From Lactonifactor sp. BIOML-A5 (GTDB lineage: Bacteria > Bacillota > Clostridia > Lachnospirales > Lachnospiraceae), in NCBI RefSeq assembly GCF_009677585.1, contig NZ_WKYV01000033.1:1-47488 (forward strand): DNA of 47,488 nt, given 5' to 3'. Shown in pieces: positions 1-9,485 of this stretch. Every line of letters starts with the position of its first letter. Within the stretch, counting starts at the first letter, position 1. A model generated the notes under the pieces. That model had not been told where the DNA came from and made no database searches. It was given only the letters and a program-made list of their open reading frames with translations. A program made the position numbers and the translations under genes.

Positions 1-293
1 TGAATGTGAAGTGAGTCTCTGCCAGGTCAAGGGAGGAGGTCTTGGGGCCAGGGGTACTGGGTGGATCTGCGCAGACTACGGAGTGCGTCCGAAGATCCAC
101 TGCCGGCGGTCACTTAGGAGCGAAGGCTTTCCTGAGCTTCTTAGTGAACGGCCAGGCAGTTAGCAGAGGAGAAACGCAGTAGCAAGCAGATCCACCCAGT
201 ACCCCTGGCCCCAAGACCTCCTCCCTTGACCGTCCGTCTGCGACACTCCGCTCGCCGACTATTTTATCTCGAACTTTACATACACAAAACTAT
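1..293. repeat. 293-bp palindromic element, copy 1
   Basis: It has perfect 46-bp inverted arms at 25-70 and 186-231 around a 115-bp core at 71-185. The core is itself largely self-complementary, so the whole unit can fold into one long hairpin. The outermost bases also pair loosely (ATGTGAAG near 5-12 with ACTTTACAT near 273). A second copy of exactly the same length lies at 10790-11082 with matching arms and flanks but with the core inverted. The right edge lies just past the aroF stop. The left edge may continue beyond the window. It is non-coding as far as can be seen, and no transposase accompanies it. Confidence 0.9.
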
Positions 294-296
294 CAT

Positions 297-1328
297 TTAA
301 CACAATTCCGCAATATCCTCGATCAGTCTTTCGGACTCCTCCCATCCCAGGCAGGGATCTGTAATGGATTTCCCATACACCTGGTCTTTTCCGATTTTCT
401 GACAGCCTGGTTCAATATAGCTTTCGATCATAACTCCCTTTACAAGATTCTTAATATCGGCAGAAGATTTTCTGCTGTGAAGAACCTCTTTAACAATACG
501 TATCTGTTGTTCGTACTGCTTGTTGGAGTTTGAATGGTTGGCATCTACAATGGCAGCAGGATACTGGAGATCTCTTTCCCCGTACATTTCCAGAAGCAGC
601 TGAAGATCCTCATAGTGATAGTTGGGAATGGCATTTCCGTGTTTGTTTACAGAACCTCTCAGGATGGTATGAGCCAGGGGATTGCCGGAGGTTTTTACTT
701 CCCAGCCCCGGTAGATGAAATCGTGGCCGTGCTGTGCTGCCACAACAGAATTAAGCATCACAGAATAGTCTCCGCTGGTGGGGTTTTTCATTCCGGCAGG
801 TACGTCCATGCCGCTGACTGTGAGGCGGTGCTGCTGGTCCTCTACGGAGCGGGCGCCGATAGCTACGTATGAAAGGATATCTGAAAGATAGCGCCAGTTT
901 TCCGGATAAAGCATCTCATCTGCTGAAGTCAGGCCTGTTTCCTCTATAGAACGCATGTGCATTCTTCGGATCGCCAGGATGCCGGCCAGCATATCAGGTT
1001 TTGCACCAGGATCTGGCTGGTGTACCATGCCCTTGTAGCCCTCTCCTGTGGTACGGGGCTTGTTGGTATAAATGCGGGGAACGATAACCACTCTGTCGGC
1101 TACCTTTTCCTGCATTTTAGCCAGACGGGAGGTGTAATCGCAGACCGCATCCTCGTTGTCCGCAGAACAGGGACCTATGATCACCAGAAATTTATCGGAT
1201 TCCCCGGTGATTACTTTGCGGATCATATCATCTCTCTGTGCTTTTACCTGAGCCATTTTTTCCGTCATTGGATATTGCTCCCTGATCTCATTGGGGGTGG
1301 GGAGCTTTTTTATAAATTCAAAACTCAT
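297..1328 (-). CDS. aroF: 3-deoxy-7-phosphoheptulonate synthase (DAHP synthase, class I)
   Basis: The product condenses phosphoenolpyruvate and erythrose-4-phosphate, the first step of the shikimate pathway, in the cytoplasm. At 343 residues it has the normal length of the AroF/AroG type. Visible family motifs are IGPCS at 51-55, KPRTT at 90-94, GARS at 158-161, KNPTSG at 181-186 and DANHSNS near 264. The ATG is preceded by AAAGGAGAA on the minus strand, which supports this start. No other aromatic-pathway gene is adjacent. Its 3' end abuts the palindromic element at 1-293. Feedback specificity (Phe, Tyr or Trp) cannot be read from the sequence. Confidence 0.95.
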   Translation of the reverse strand: MSFEFIKKLPTPNEIREQYPMTEKMAQVKAQRDDMIRKVITGESDKFLVIIGPCSADNEDAVCDYTSRLAKMQEKVADRVVIVPRIYTNKPRTTGEGYKGMVHQPDPGAKPDMLAGILAIRRMHMRSIEETGLTSADEMLYPENWRYLSDILSYVAIGARSVEDQQHRLTVSGMDVPAGMKNPTSGDYSVMLNSVVAAQHGHDFIYRGWEVKTSGNPLAHTILRGSVNKHGNAIPNYHYEDLQLLLEMYGERDLQYPAAIVDANHSNSNKQYEQQIRIVKEVLHSRKSSADIKNLVKGVMIESYIEPGCQKIGKDQVYGKSITDPCLGWEESERLIEDIAELC

Positions 1329-1387
1329 AGATATATTCTCCTTTGTGTGTATACAATATCGCCAAAACGATTATAATACATTCAAAT

Positions 1388-2707
1388 TCAAATGTCGATA
1401 TATTTCCGCAAAAAGAAAAGACTTAATCCGGATATGGCAAGTTCACTTACCAGCAGTCCCCATAAATACCCCTGGATTCCGTAGATGGGAATAACAAATA
1501 GAACAAAAAGGATGCGGATGACCAGCCCGATTGTATTTTGGATAAAAGAAAGCGTGGTATTTCCCAAGCCGTTTAGGATGCTGGTCAGGGTAGTGGAAAG
1601 GTAAAGGCAGGGACAGATAAAGGATAAAGTTTTGATAAATGTCCCCGCAAATTCATTTTTAAACAGAAGTATGCCCAGTGTATCCCCCAGAAAAAAGAAA
1701 AATCCGGTGGAGACAAATCCTAAGATCAGACAGTACTTTATTGTCATCCCTATGGTTTTACTGATGGCTGCATGGTTTTCTTTCGCCTGTTCTTCCGCGA
1801 TTGCAGGCAGAAGCATTACAGAAACAGAATTTGTGATGGCGGAGGGAAACAGGATCAGAGGGAGTGACATACCCGTAAGAATGCCGTAAATACTAAGTGC
1901 GGACGTATTGTCCAGACCAAAAAGCCGAAGTCTGCCGGGGATTAAGATAGACTCCACACTGTTGAGGAGATTAATCAGCAGCCGGTTTCCCGTGAGTGGG
2001 ACGGCAAGCGTGACAATCTCTTTTAAATGGTGAAAGGGTGCTGTCATTTTTGAAAGCTGGTAGGATGCCTTGTTAAAATCCCAGAGGATAAACAGAACAG
2101 CAGCAAGCATAGAGACCAGTTCTCCTCCAAGGATACCGATGACAGCTATCATAGGCGTGAGAGCCCGCCCGTCCCTCAGAAGAACCAGATAAAACAGGTA
2201 GGATGCCGCTACACGGGCACATTGCTCCAGCAGCTGCGTGGCGGCAGGAATCCCTGTACTTTTTCTGGCGTAGTAATATCCGTTCACACAGGAGTGGAAG
2301 GTGCCGAAGGGAACACTTAAAGCCATAAGCTGCAGCAAAGAGACACATCTCTCCTCTCCCAGAAGCCGGACGGCGATAAAGGGGCTGTTGTGATATACAA
2401 GCCAGGACATAAAAAGAGACAGAAGCACAGAGAGAAATGTACCTATAAAGAATATATCTCTGGCACCCTGTTCATCCTTTAAAGCTATTCTGGCAGCGAC
2501 AAAACGAGAGATGGCGGTTTGGATACCGCCTACAGCCACCGCAAAACAAATAGAGTGAATGGGAAAAATCAGCTGATAGATTCCCATTCCCTCTGCACCA
2601 ATTGTCTGTGATAAGAATATTCTATAGAAGAATCCTATGATCCGGCTTAAGAAACCGGTGAGCGTAAGAATGATTGTGCCTCGCAGCAGGAATTGTTTAT
2701 TGTTCAT
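1388..2707 (-). CDS. SpoVB-family polysaccharide/lipid flippase (MOP superfamily)
   Basis: This is an integral membrane protein of 439 residues made almost wholly of hydrophobic segments, about 12 by eye, typical of the MATE/MviN/Wzx (MOP) superfamily. The N-terminus (FLLRGTIILTLTGFLSRIIG, then IGAEGMGIYQL) closely resembles SpoVB, which flips peptidoglycan or related lipid-linked precursors during spore cortex synthesis. It is shorter than the roughly 520 residues of Bacillus SpoVB, so another polysaccharide exporter of the same family is possible. It lies 59 nt upstream of aroF on the same strand but has no functional link to it. The ribosome site (AGG about 8 nt before ATG) is weak. Confidence 0.8.
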   Translation of the reverse strand: MNNKQFLLRGTIILTLTGFLSRIIGFFYRIFLSQTIGAEGMGIYQLIFPIHSICFAVAVGGIQTAISRFVAARIALKDEQGARDIFFIGTFLSVLLSLFMSWLVYHNSPFIAVRLLGEERCVSLLQLMALSVPFGTFHSCVNGYYYARKSTGIPAATQLLEQCARVAASYLFYLVLLRDGRALTPMIAVIGILGGELVSMLAAVLFILWDFNKASYQLSKMTAPFHHLKEIVTLAVPLTGNRLLINLLNSVESILIPGRLRLFGLDNTSALSIYGILTGMSLPLILFPSAITNSVSVMLLPAIAEEQAKENHAAISKTIGMTIKYCLILGFVSTGFFFFLGDTLGILLFKNEFAGTFIKTLSFICPCLYLSTTLTSILNGLGNTTLSFIQNTIGLVIRILFVLFVIPIYGIQGYLWGLLVSELAISGLSLFFLRKYIDI

Positions 2708-2753
2708 AGATGACGACCTATCTTCTTTTCATAAATATATTCCTGAAAGTATC

Positions 2754-2782
2754 TTGACAGAACCTGGGAATCGTGCTAATCT
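2754..2782 (+). promoter_or_regulatory. Promoter of the iscR operon
   Basis: There is a consensus -35 TTGACA at 2754-2759, a 17-bp spacer ending in TG, and a -10 TAATCT at 2777-2782 (extended -10). The predicted start near 2789 leaves an untranslated leader of about 85 nt that carries the tandem repeat at 2809-2838. Confidence 0.7.
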
Positions 2783-2808
2783 ACAATTGAAATCAGAGTA
2801 AAACAATC

Positions 2809-2838
2809 GGAATTAAATAAGTAGGAATTAAATAAGTA
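2809..2838 (+). repeat. Two tandem 15-bp repeats in the iscR leader
   Basis: GGAATTAAATAAGTA occurs twice head to tail at 2809-2823 and 2824-2838, downstream of the likely transcription start and upstream of iscR. Because Rrf2 regulators often control themselves, this is a candidate operator. That role is inferred from position only. Confidence 0.6.
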
Positions 2839-2873
2839 TGATTTAAAGCAGAAATTAAAAAGAGGGTGTACAA

Positions 2874-3332
2874 ATGAAATTATCTACGAAAGGAAGGTAT
2901 GGCCTTCGGGCTTTGATCGATCTGGCTTTATACAGTGAGAATGAGGCAGTATCCATTCAAAGCATAGCGGACCGCCAGAGCATATCCTACAGCTATCTGG
3001 AACAGCTGGTGGGAAAGCTCAGAAAGGCCGGACTGGTGAGCAGTGTGAGAGGCGCTCAGGGCGGTTATATGCTGGCAAAGCCTGCAGAAGAAATCTCGGT
3101 AGGGGATGTTTTAAGGGCTTTGGAAGGTAACCTGGAAGCAGTTACCTGCCCGGGCAATCAGGAAAACAGCTCCTGTGAGGGTGCGGATCTCTGTGTTACC
3201 AGGTACGTGTGGCAGAGAATTAATGACAGTATTAAAGATGCGGTAGATACAATCATGCTGGATCAGCTGGTAGAGGAAAGCCGGAAGATTCGGGGCAAAG
3301 GGCAGGTAAGCGCTCAAATATGTGAGAATTAG
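2874..3332 (+). CDS. iscR: Rrf2-family [Fe-S]-sensing transcriptional regulator (IscR-like)
   Basis: This is a cytoplasmic DNA-binding regulator of 152 residues with an N-terminal winged helix (MKLSTKGRYGLRAL, typical of Rrf2 proteins). Three cysteines at 92, 101 and 107 sit in the loop that holds a [2Fe-2S] cluster in IscR, although the spacing CX8CX5C differs slightly from the E. coli CX5CX5C. It is first in an operon with nifS, nifU and mnmA, which supports a role in sensing cluster supply and controlling this operon. Other Rrf2 members such as CymR lack these cysteines. The ATG follows AGAGGGTG. Confidence 0.9.
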   Translation: MKLSTKGRYGLRALIDLALYSENEAVSIQSIADRQSISYSYLEQLVGKLRKAGLVSSVRGAQGGYMLAKPAEEISVGDVLRALEGNLEAVTCPGNQENSSCEGADLCVTRYVWQRINDSIKDAVDTIMLDQLVEESRKIRGKGQVSAQICEN

Positions 3333-3343
3333 GAGATGGGACA

Positions 3344-4540
3344 ATGGGAAAAATGATATATTTGGATAATGCAGCAACAACAAAAACGGCACCGGAGGTA
3401 GTAGAGGCAATGCTGCCATACTTCTCTGAAAATTACGGAAATCCTTCGAGTATCTATGAAATTGCAGGAAAAAGCAAAGAGGCTATTACAGAAGCAAGAG
3501 AAAAGATAGCCAAGGTTTTGGGAGCCGACTCCAGGGATATTTATTTTACAGCCGGAGGAAGCGAATCAGATAACTGGGCGTTAAAAGCTGCGTTTGAAGC
3601 TTACAGCAGCAAAGGCAATCATATTATAACTACAAAAATTGAACACCATGCCATACTGCATACCTGCGAGTACCTGGAGAAACGGGGAGCAAGAATCACA
3701 TATCTGGATGTGGATGAGAATGGCATAGTAAAGATGGAGGAGCTGGAGAAGGCGATAACTCCGGAGACTATATTGATTTCTATTATGTTTGCCAACAATG
3801 AAATTGGTTCTATTCAGCCGGTCCGTGAGATTGGAATGCTTGCCAGGGAGCATGGAATCCTTTTTCACACAGATGCGGTACAGGCATTCGGACAGGTGCC
3901 CATAGATGTAGATGCACTGAACATTGACATGTTAAGCTCCAGCGCCCATAAGATTAACGGACCCAAAGGAATTGGATTCCTCTATATCCGCAAGGGAGTT
4001 AAGATACGCTCCTTCATCCATGGAGGTGCCCAGGAGAGAAAACGCAGGGCCGGGACCGAAAACGTACCGGGTATTGTGGGATACGGTGTAGCCGCTGCGC
4101 GGGCTGCACAGACGATGGAAGAAAGGACAGGAAAAGAAGCAGAACTTCGGGATTACATGATACGCAGGATTCTGGCCGAAGTGCCTTATACCCGTCTGAA
4201 CGGAGATCCGAAGAAACGTCTGCCCAATAATATAAATATCAGTTTTCAGTTTATTGAAGGAGAGTCCCTTTTGATTATGCTGGATATGGAAGGGATTGCA
4301 GCGTCCAGCGGTTCTGCCTGTACGTCCGGTTCCCTGGATCCGTCCCATGTGCTTCTGGCCATCGGGCTGCCCCATGAAATTGCCCATGGTTCCCTTAGAC
4401 TGACGCTAAGTGAGGAGACAACAAAGGAAGATGCAGACTTTGTAATAGAAAAAATCAAAGAAATTGTAGCCCGGTTAAGAAGTATGTCGCCTTTATATGA
4501 AGATCACATGAAAAAACTTGCAAAAGCATCCGGGAAATGA
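3344..4540 (+). CDS. nifS: Cysteine desulfurase (NifS/IscS type)
   Basis: This PLP enzyme removes sulfur from cysteine as a persulfide for Fe-S clusters and tRNA thiolation. The 398-residue protein shows HH at 101-102, the cofactor aspartate in HTDAVQ (177), the PLP lysine in SSAHKINGPKG (203) and the catalytic cysteine in SSGSACTSGS (326). The long loop around C326 marks it as a group I NifS/IscS enzyme. It starts 11 nt after iscR behind AGGAGATG. The partners encoded downstream are the scaffold NifU and the thiolase MnmA, so sulfur probably flows to both. Confidence 0.95.
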   Translation: MGKMIYLDNAATTKTAPEVVEAMLPYFSENYGNPSSIYEIAGKSKEAITEAREKIAKVLGADSRDIYFTAGGSESDNWALKAAFEAYSSKGNHIITTKIEHHAILHTCEYLEKRGARITYLDVDENGIVKMEELEKAITPETILISIMFANNEIGSIQPVREIGMLAREHGILFHTDAVQAFGQVPIDVDALNIDMLSSSAHKINGPKGIGFLYIRKGVKIRSFIHGGAQERKRRAGTENVPGIVGYGVAAARAAQTMEERTGKEAELRDYMIRRILAEVPYTRLNGDPKKRLPNNINISFQFIEGESLLIMLDMEGIAASSGSACTSGSLDPSHVLLAIGLPHEIAHGSLRLTLSEETTKEDADFVIEKIKEIVARLRSMSPLYEDHMKKLAKASGK

Positions 4541-4575
4541 GATAAAATAATGATGGAATAACGGAGGAAAATAAT

Positions 4576-5013
4576 ATGTATAGTGAAAAAGTAATGGACC
4601 ATTTCGAACATCCAAGAAATGTAGGAGAAATTGAAAACGCCAGCGGTGTAGGTACCGTGGGGAACGCAAAGTGCGGAGATATTATGAGAATGTACCTGGA
4701 TATTGATGATAAAGGGGTTATCAATGAATGTAAATTCAAAACATTCGGCTGCGGGGCGGCAGTGGCCACCAGCAGCATGGCCACAGAGCTGGTGAAGGGA
4801 AAAACCATCCAGGAGGCATTAGAGGTTACGAATAAAGCGGTAATGGAGGCTCTTGACGGTCTTCCCCCTGTAAAAGTACACTGTTCCCTGTTGGCAGAAG
4901 AAGCCATCCATGCAGCCCTCTGGGATTATGCAGAAAAAAATCATATTAAAATCGAGGGATTGGAAAAACCAAAAACCGATATTTCTGAGGAGGAAGAAGA
5001 GGAAGAGTATTAA
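4576..5013 (+). CDS. nifU: Fe-S cluster assembly scaffold (NifU N-terminal / IscU type)
   Basis: This 145-residue scaffold assembles [2Fe-2S]/[4Fe-4S] clusters from sulfur delivered by the desulfurase encoded just upstream. The three ligand cysteines of the IscU fold are present at 33 (AKCGD), 59 (FGCGA) and 103 (VHCSL). The C-terminus is an unusual acidic run (SEEEEEEEY). Only the IscU-like domain is present, without the NifU ferredoxin and C-terminal domains. The stop codon overlaps the mnmA ATG by one base (TAATG), indicating translational coupling. Confidence 0.95.
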   Translation: MYSEKVMDHFEHPRNVGEIENASGVGTVGNAKCGDIMRMYLDIDDKGVINECKFKTFGCGAAVATSSMATELVKGKTIQEALEVTNKAVMEALDGLPPVKVHCSLLAEEAIHAALWDYAEKNHIKIEGLEKPKTDISEEEEEEEY

Positions 5014-6095
5014 TGAACAGAAAAAAAGTGGTAGTGGGCATGTCAGGAGGGGTGGATTCTTCTGTGGCTGCCTGGCTTCTGAAAGAGCAGGGATATGAGG
5101 TGATTGGGGTAACCATGCAGATCTGGCAGGATGAGGAGGAAGCCGCACTGGAGGAAAACGGAGGCTGCTGCGGTTTAAGTGCTGTGGATGATGCCCGAAG
5201 GGTGGCTCAGGTTCTGGATATTCCATACTACGTCATGAATTTCAAAGCAGAATTCAAGGATAAGGTTATGGATTATTTTGTCGCTGAATACCTGCGGGGA
5301 AGAACTCCCAACCCATGTATTGCCTGCAACCGGTATGTAAAGTGGGAATCCCTTCTGAAGAGAAGCCTTGATATCGGTGCGGACTATATTGCCACAGGCC
5401 ACTATGCCCAGATTGCCAGGCTGAAGAACGGAAGATATACCCTGAAGACTTCAGCGACAGCTGCAAAGGACCAGACGTACGCCTTGTACAATCTGACACA
5501 GGAACAGCTGTCCCGAACCCTGATGCCGATTGGAGCCTATACCAAAGAGGAGATTCGGGAGATGGCCAAGCAGCTGGCCCTTCCGGTGGCTAATAAGCCG
5601 GACAGCCAGGAGATCTGTTTTGTTCCGGACAATGATTATGCCAAATTTATTGAAGATAACACGGAGAAAAAAATTGAGGAAGGTAATTTTGTGACAACCT
5701 CGGGTGAGGTGGTAGGGCGTCACAGAGGAATTACCCACTATACCATCGGGCAGAGAAAAGGTCTGAATCTTTCTATGGGACATCCCGTATTTGTTCTCGA
5801 GATACGGCCCGACACCAACGAGGTAGTGATTGGGAACAGTGAGGAGGTCTTTGCCAGCCGTCTGACCTGCTGCAATCTGAACTTTATGGCTATGGAGGAA
5901 CTGAAGGCAGGTGAGGAAAAAGAAGTGACAGCTAAGATTCGGTATAACCATAAGGGGTCTCCCTGCATCATCCAAAGAACGGGTGAGGATGAAATTACCT
6001 GTTCCTTTCCCACCCCTCAGAGGGCGATTACGCCAGGGCAGGCGGTTGTGTTTTATGAGAATGAATATGTGGCAGGCGGGGGAACAATTTGCTGA
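5013..6095 (+). CDS. mnmA: tRNA-uridine 2-sulfurtransferase MnmA
   Basis: The enzyme makes the 2-thio group of wobble uridine in tRNA Lys, Glu and Gln using ATP and persulfide sulfur. The 360-residue protein carries the PP-loop GMSGGVDSS at 9-17, the first catalytic cysteine in PCIACN (105 by alignment, with an extra cysteine at 102) and the second at 202 in SQEICF. An additional Cys-Cys pair lies at 52-53 (GGCCG). Being fourth in the iscR-nifS-nifU operon, it probably receives sulfur directly from NifS. The ATG overlaps the nifU stop. Confidence 0.96.
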   Translation: MNRKKVVVGMSGGVDSSVAAWLLKEQGYEVIGVTMQIWQDEEEAALEENGGCCGLSAVDDARRVAQVLDIPYYVMNFKAEFKDKVMDYFVAEYLRGRTPNPCIACNRYVKWESLLKRSLDIGADYIATGHYAQIARLKNGRYTLKTSATAAKDQTYALYNLTQEQLSRTLMPIGAYTKEEIREMAKQLALPVANKPDSQEICFVPDNDYAKFIEDNTEKKIEEGNFVTTSGEVVGRHRGITHYTIGQRKGLNLSMGHPVFVLEIRPDTNEVVIGNSEEVFASRLTCCNLNFMAMEELKAGEEKEVTAKIRYNHKGSPCIIQRTGEDEITCSFPTPQRAITPGQAVVFYENEYVAGGGTIC

Positions 6096-6096
6096 T

Positions 6097-6146
6097 AAAA
6101 AGGAGTGAGTTTAACCATAAAAAATGGTTAAAAATCACTCCTTTTT
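6097..6146. terminator. Bidirectional terminator between mnmA and hisJ
   Basis: The long stem AAAAAGGAGTGA...TCACTCCTTTTT has an inner stem TTTAACCAT/ATGGTTAAA. It has A- and T-runs on both sides, so it can end the converging transcripts of both neighbours. Confidence 0.85.
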
Positions 6147-6155
6147 CTTTAAAAA

Positions 6156-6959
6156 TCACTCTAATTTTATGAATTTTGGCTCCCTTTTTTCAAAAACTGT
6201 GTAGTAATGATATCCGCAGTTTTTCAGAATTTCGGCCCCTTTATCAAAAGCAAACGCAATGTGTTCGGGACTGTGAGCATCAGAGCCAAGGGTTATGATT
6301 TCTCCCCCTAATTCCCGGTATCTGACAAGGATTTCTTCGGTGGGGTGGGGATGTCCAAGGCCATATTTAAAACCGGCAGTATTGCACTCAAGGCCGATCC
6401 CTTTTTCCACTAAAGCTTTCAGTAATTCATCAATAATTTCCCTATACTTATGGTAATTATAATCTCTGTTTTTGTTGGGACCATACCGTACTATGTAGTC
6501 CAGATGACCATAAATATCCATCTCAGAGAAAGCAGAAACATTGTCCAAACTGGTTTGGAAATAATCATAATAGGCTGCTTTTTCGTCTCTGTTTTGAAAG
6601 AGATCAGGGAAATAGGGATCCATATGGTTCACAAGATGGGAAGAGCCGATGACAAAGTCAAAGGGGTATTCCCTGAGATAATTGTGGTATGCTTCAGCAA
6701 GGTGAGGCTGAAGACCCAGCTCGATCCCAAAATAAAGGGTAATTTGCTCTTTATATTGTTCCTTTAGTTTTAAAAATTTGCACAAATATTCCCTGGTATT
6801 TACTTCAAAATTGATGCCAATCTCAGGATAATCAAGGTCATAGTGTTCGGTAAAACACATAATCTTTAGGCCCATTTCTATACCTTTTTCGATCATATTT
6901 TCCATTGGAGCATCAGAATCACCTGAAAAGTTTGTGTGTAAATGATAGTCTGAGTACAT
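6156..6959 (-). CDS. hisJ: PHP-family histidinol-phosphatase (HisJ/HisK type)
   Basis: This predicted metal-dependent phosphatase hydrolyses histidinol phosphate in histidine synthesis. PHP-domain motifs are the N-terminal DYHLHTNFSGD, FTEHYD, GHLDYI and SDAH near the C-terminus; together they supply the metal ligands. The frame is open back to a TTG at 6980, but a good AAAAAGGAG lies 7 nt before the ATG at 6959, giving 267 residues, so that start is chosen. No other his genes are nearby, so the substrate rests on family resemblance; other PHP phosphoesterases look similar. Confidence 0.85.
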   Translation of the reverse strand: MYSDYHLHTNFSGDSDAPMENMIEKGIEMGLKIMCFTEHYDLDYPEIGINFEVNTREYLCKFLKLKEQYKEQITLYFGIELGLQPHLAEAYHNYLREYPFDFVIGSSHLVNHMDPYFPDLFQNRDEKAAYYDYFQTSLDNVSAFSEMDIYGHLDYIVRYGPNKNRDYNYHKYREIIDELLKALVEKGIGLECNTAGFKYGLGHPHPTEEILVRYRELGGEIITLGSDAHSPEHIAFAFDKGAEILKNCGYHYYTVFEKREPKFIKLE

Positions 6960-7043
6960 AAAATTCTCCTTTTTAACCAATAAATTACGTGATTTTATTA
7001 TAACATTCTTTCCATTAAATAAGAATAAAAATTTAAATTATGC

Positions 7044-7072
7044 TTGAATTTTTTCCATATATTATGTAGAAT
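7044..7072 (+). promoter_or_regulatory. Probable promoter of gap
   Basis: TTGAAT at 7044-7049 and TAGAAT at 7067-7072 are separated by 17 bp, in the AT-rich divergent region between hisJ and gap. They leave an untranslated leader of about 70 nt. Confidence 0.55.
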
Positions 7073-7147
7073 ACTCTGTAGGTTGATGTTTCTTTAACAA
7101 TCTGAGAAACTCAAAAATTTTTAGTACCAATAGGAGGAATAAATAAC

Positions 7148-8167
7148 ATGGCAGTAAAAGTAGCAATTAATGGTTTTGGACGTATTGGACGTCTTGCATT
7201 CAGACAGATGTTCGGGGCAGAAGGATTTGAAGTAGTAGCTATTAATGACTTAACATCTCCTACAATGTTAGCCCATTTACTGAAATATGACTCAACACAG
7301 GGAAGATACGCACTTGGAGATACAGTAACAGCAGGAGATGATTCCATCACCGTTGACGGAAAAGAAATCAAAATCTACGCAAAAGCAGATGCTGCAGAGC
7401 TTCCTTGGGGAGAAATCGGTGTAGATGTTGTTCTGGAATGTACTGGATTCTATACATCCAAAGCAAAAGCAGAAGCTCACTTAAAAGCAGGCGCCAAGAA
7501 AGTTGTTATCTCTGCTCCTGCCGGCAACGATCTTCCTACCATCGTTTACAATGTAAACCATGATACTCTGACAAAAGATGATCACATCATTTCAGCAGCT
7601 TCCTGTACAACAAACTGCCTGGCTCCAATGGCAAAAGCATTAAATGACCTTGCTCCTATTAAATCCGGTATTATGTGTACCATCCACGCTTACACAGGCG
7701 ATCAGATGACTCTGGACGGACCTCAGAGAAAAGGTGACTTGAGAAGATCCCGTGCAGCAGCAGTGAATATTGTTCCTAACAGCACAGGCGCTGCTAAGGC
7801 AATCGGCCTGGTTATTCCTGAACTGAACGGTAAATTAATCGGTTCCGCACAGCGTGTTCCTACACCAACAGGTTCTACAACTATTTTAACAGCTGTTGTA
7901 GACGGCAATGTAACTGTTGAGCAGATCAACGCAGCTATGAAAGCAGCAGCAGATGAATCCTTCGGTTACAATGAAGACGAAATCGTATCCAGCGATATCA
8001 TTGGCATGAGATTCGGTTCTCTGTTCGATGCAACACAGACTATGGTTCTGCCGTTGGATAACGGAACCACAGAGGTTCAGGTTATTTCCTGGTACGACAA
8101 TGAAAATTCTTATACAAGCCAGATGGTAAGAACAATCAAATATTTTGGTAAATTGTTAGAGAAATAA
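7148..8167 (+). CDS. gap: Glyceraldehyde-3-phosphate dehydrogenase, NAD-dependent
   Basis: This glycolytic enzyme converts glyceraldehyde-3-phosphate to 1,3-bisphosphoglycerate. The 339-residue protein has the Rossmann motif NGFGRIGR, Asp34 that favours NAD over NADP, the catalytic [10 protein letters not shown] with Cys153, and His180 in TIHAYTGDQ. It is preceded by TAGGAGGAA and opens the gap-pgk-tpiA cluster. The codons are strongly biased to common forms, as expected for a highly expressed gene. Confidence 0.98.
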   Translation: MAVKVAINGFGRIGRLAFRQMFGAEGFEVVAINDLTSPTMLAHLLKYDSTQGRYALGDTVTAGDDSITVDGKEIKIYAKADAAELPWGEIGVDVVLECTGFYTSKAKAEAHLKAGAKKVVISAPAGNDLPTIVYNVNHDTLTKDDHIISAASCTTNCLAPMAKALNDLAPIKSGIMCTIHAYTGDQMTLDGPQRKGDLRRSRAAAVNIVPNSTGAAKAIGLVIPELNGKLIGSAQRVPTPTGSTTILTAVVDGNVTVEQINAAMKAAADESFGYNEDEIVSSDIIGMRFGSLFDATQTMVLPLDNGTTEVQVISWYDNENSYTSQMVRTIKYFGKLLEK

Positions 8168-8192
8168 TTAAGAAGAATAAAGACTCATATAA

Positions 8193-8225
8193 GGGTCCGG
8201 TCTATTATGGACCGGACCTTTTTGT
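8193..8225 (+). terminator. Terminator after gap
   Basis: GGTCCGGTC and GACCGGACC form a stem around a 7-nt loop and are followed by TTTTTG. It sits between gap and pgk, so it probably lowers pgk-tpiA expression relative to gap rather than splitting the cluster fully. Confidence 0.85.
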
Positions 8226-8259
8226 CTATATACACTTAATCATAGGAGGAATACATGTA

Positions 8260-9453
8260 ATGCTTAATAAAAAATCAGTGGATGACATTAATGTGAAAGG
8301 CAAAAAAGTCCTGGTTCGCTGTGACTTTAACGTGCCTTTACAGGAAGGCAGAATAACAGATGAGAATCGTCTGGTGGCAGCCCTGCCAACCATCAAGAAA
8401 TTGATTGCCGACGGTGGAAAAGTGATTCTCTGCTCACATCTGGGCAAACCAAAGGGAGAACCTAAGCCGGAACTCTCTCTGGCACCGGTTGCAAAGCGTC
8501 TCACAGAGTTACTGGGACAGGAAGTAAAATTTGCAGCAGATCCTGAAGTGGTGGGACCTAACGCAAGAGCAGCGGCAGAATCTATGAAGGACGGAGATGT
8601 AATCTTACTGGAGAACACCCGTTACCGCGCAGAGGAAACGAAAAACGGAGAAACCTTCAGCAAAGATCTGGCTTCTCTGTGTGACATATTTGTCAATGAT
8701 GCATTCGGAACTGCCCACAGAGCTCACTGCTCAAATGTAGGTGTGACGCAGTTTGTTGACACTGCAGTGGTAGGATATCTGATGCAGAAAGAAATTGACT
8801 TTTTGGGCAACGCAGTCAACAATCCCGAGAGACCATTTGTGGCAATCCTGGGCGGAGCTAAGGTATCCAGCAAGATTTCTGTTATTGACAATCTGTTAGA
8901 TAAGGTAGATACTCTGATTATCGGCGGCGGAATGTCTTATACATTCTCCAAAGCCATGGGAGGAAAAATCGGTACATCTCTCTGTGAGGACGACTACCTG
9001 CAGTATGCTCTGGATATGATGAAAAAGGCAGAAGATAAGGGAGTAAAACTTTTACTTCCTGTTGACAATCTCATTGGGGATGCATTTTCAAATGACTGCA
9101 ATATCAAGGTGGCTCCCAAAGGTGAGATTCCGGATGGATGGGAAGGTATGGATATCGGACCTGAGACGGAAAAGATTTTCTGTGATGCTGTGAAAGATGC
9201 GAAGACAGTAGTATGGAACGGACCTATGGGCTGCTTTGAAATGCCGAACTTTGCACATGGTACGGAAGCAGTGGCAAAAGCATTGGCAGATACGGATGCT
9301 ACTACGATCATTGGCGGCGGAGATTCTGCGGCAGCAGTAAATATTCTGGGTTATGGCGACAAAATGACTCATATTTCTACTGGCGGCGGTGCTTCCCTGG
9401 AATTCCTTGAAGGCAAGGAGCTTCCTGGTGTGGCAGCAGCAAACGATAAATAA
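8260..9453 (+). CDS. pgk: Phosphoglycerate kinase
   Basis: The kinase transfers the acyl phosphate of 1,3-bisphosphoglycerate to ADP. The 397-residue protein shows RCDFNVPL near residues 20-27, SHLGKPKG at 59-66, GGAKVSSKI and the nucleotide-binding GGGDSAAA near the C-terminus. ATG follows TAGGAGGAATACATGTA. It stands between gap and tpiA, 32 nt before the latter, with which it is probably co-transcribed. Confidence 0.98.
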   Translation: MLNKKSVDDINVKGKKVLVRCDFNVPLQEGRITDENRLVAALPTIKKLIADGGKVILCSHLGKPKGEPKPELSLAPVAKRLTELLGQEVKFAADPEVVGPNARAAAESMKDGDVILLENTRYRAEETKNGETFSKDLASLCDIFVNDAFGTAHRAHCSNVGVTQFVDTAVVGYLMQKEIDFLGNAVNNPERPFVAILGGAKVSSKISVIDNLLDKVDTLIIGGGMSYTFSKAMGGKIGTSLCEDDYLQYALDMMKKAEDKGVKLLLPVDNLIGDAFSNDCNIKVAPKGEIPDGWEGMDIGPETEKIFCDAVKDAKTVVWNGPMGCFEMPNFAHGTEAVAKALADTDATTIIGGGDSAAAVNILGYGDKMTHISTGGGASLEFLEGKELPGVAAANDK

Positions 9454-9485
9454 TTATAAAAGAAAAAGAAAGAAGGTATCCCATT

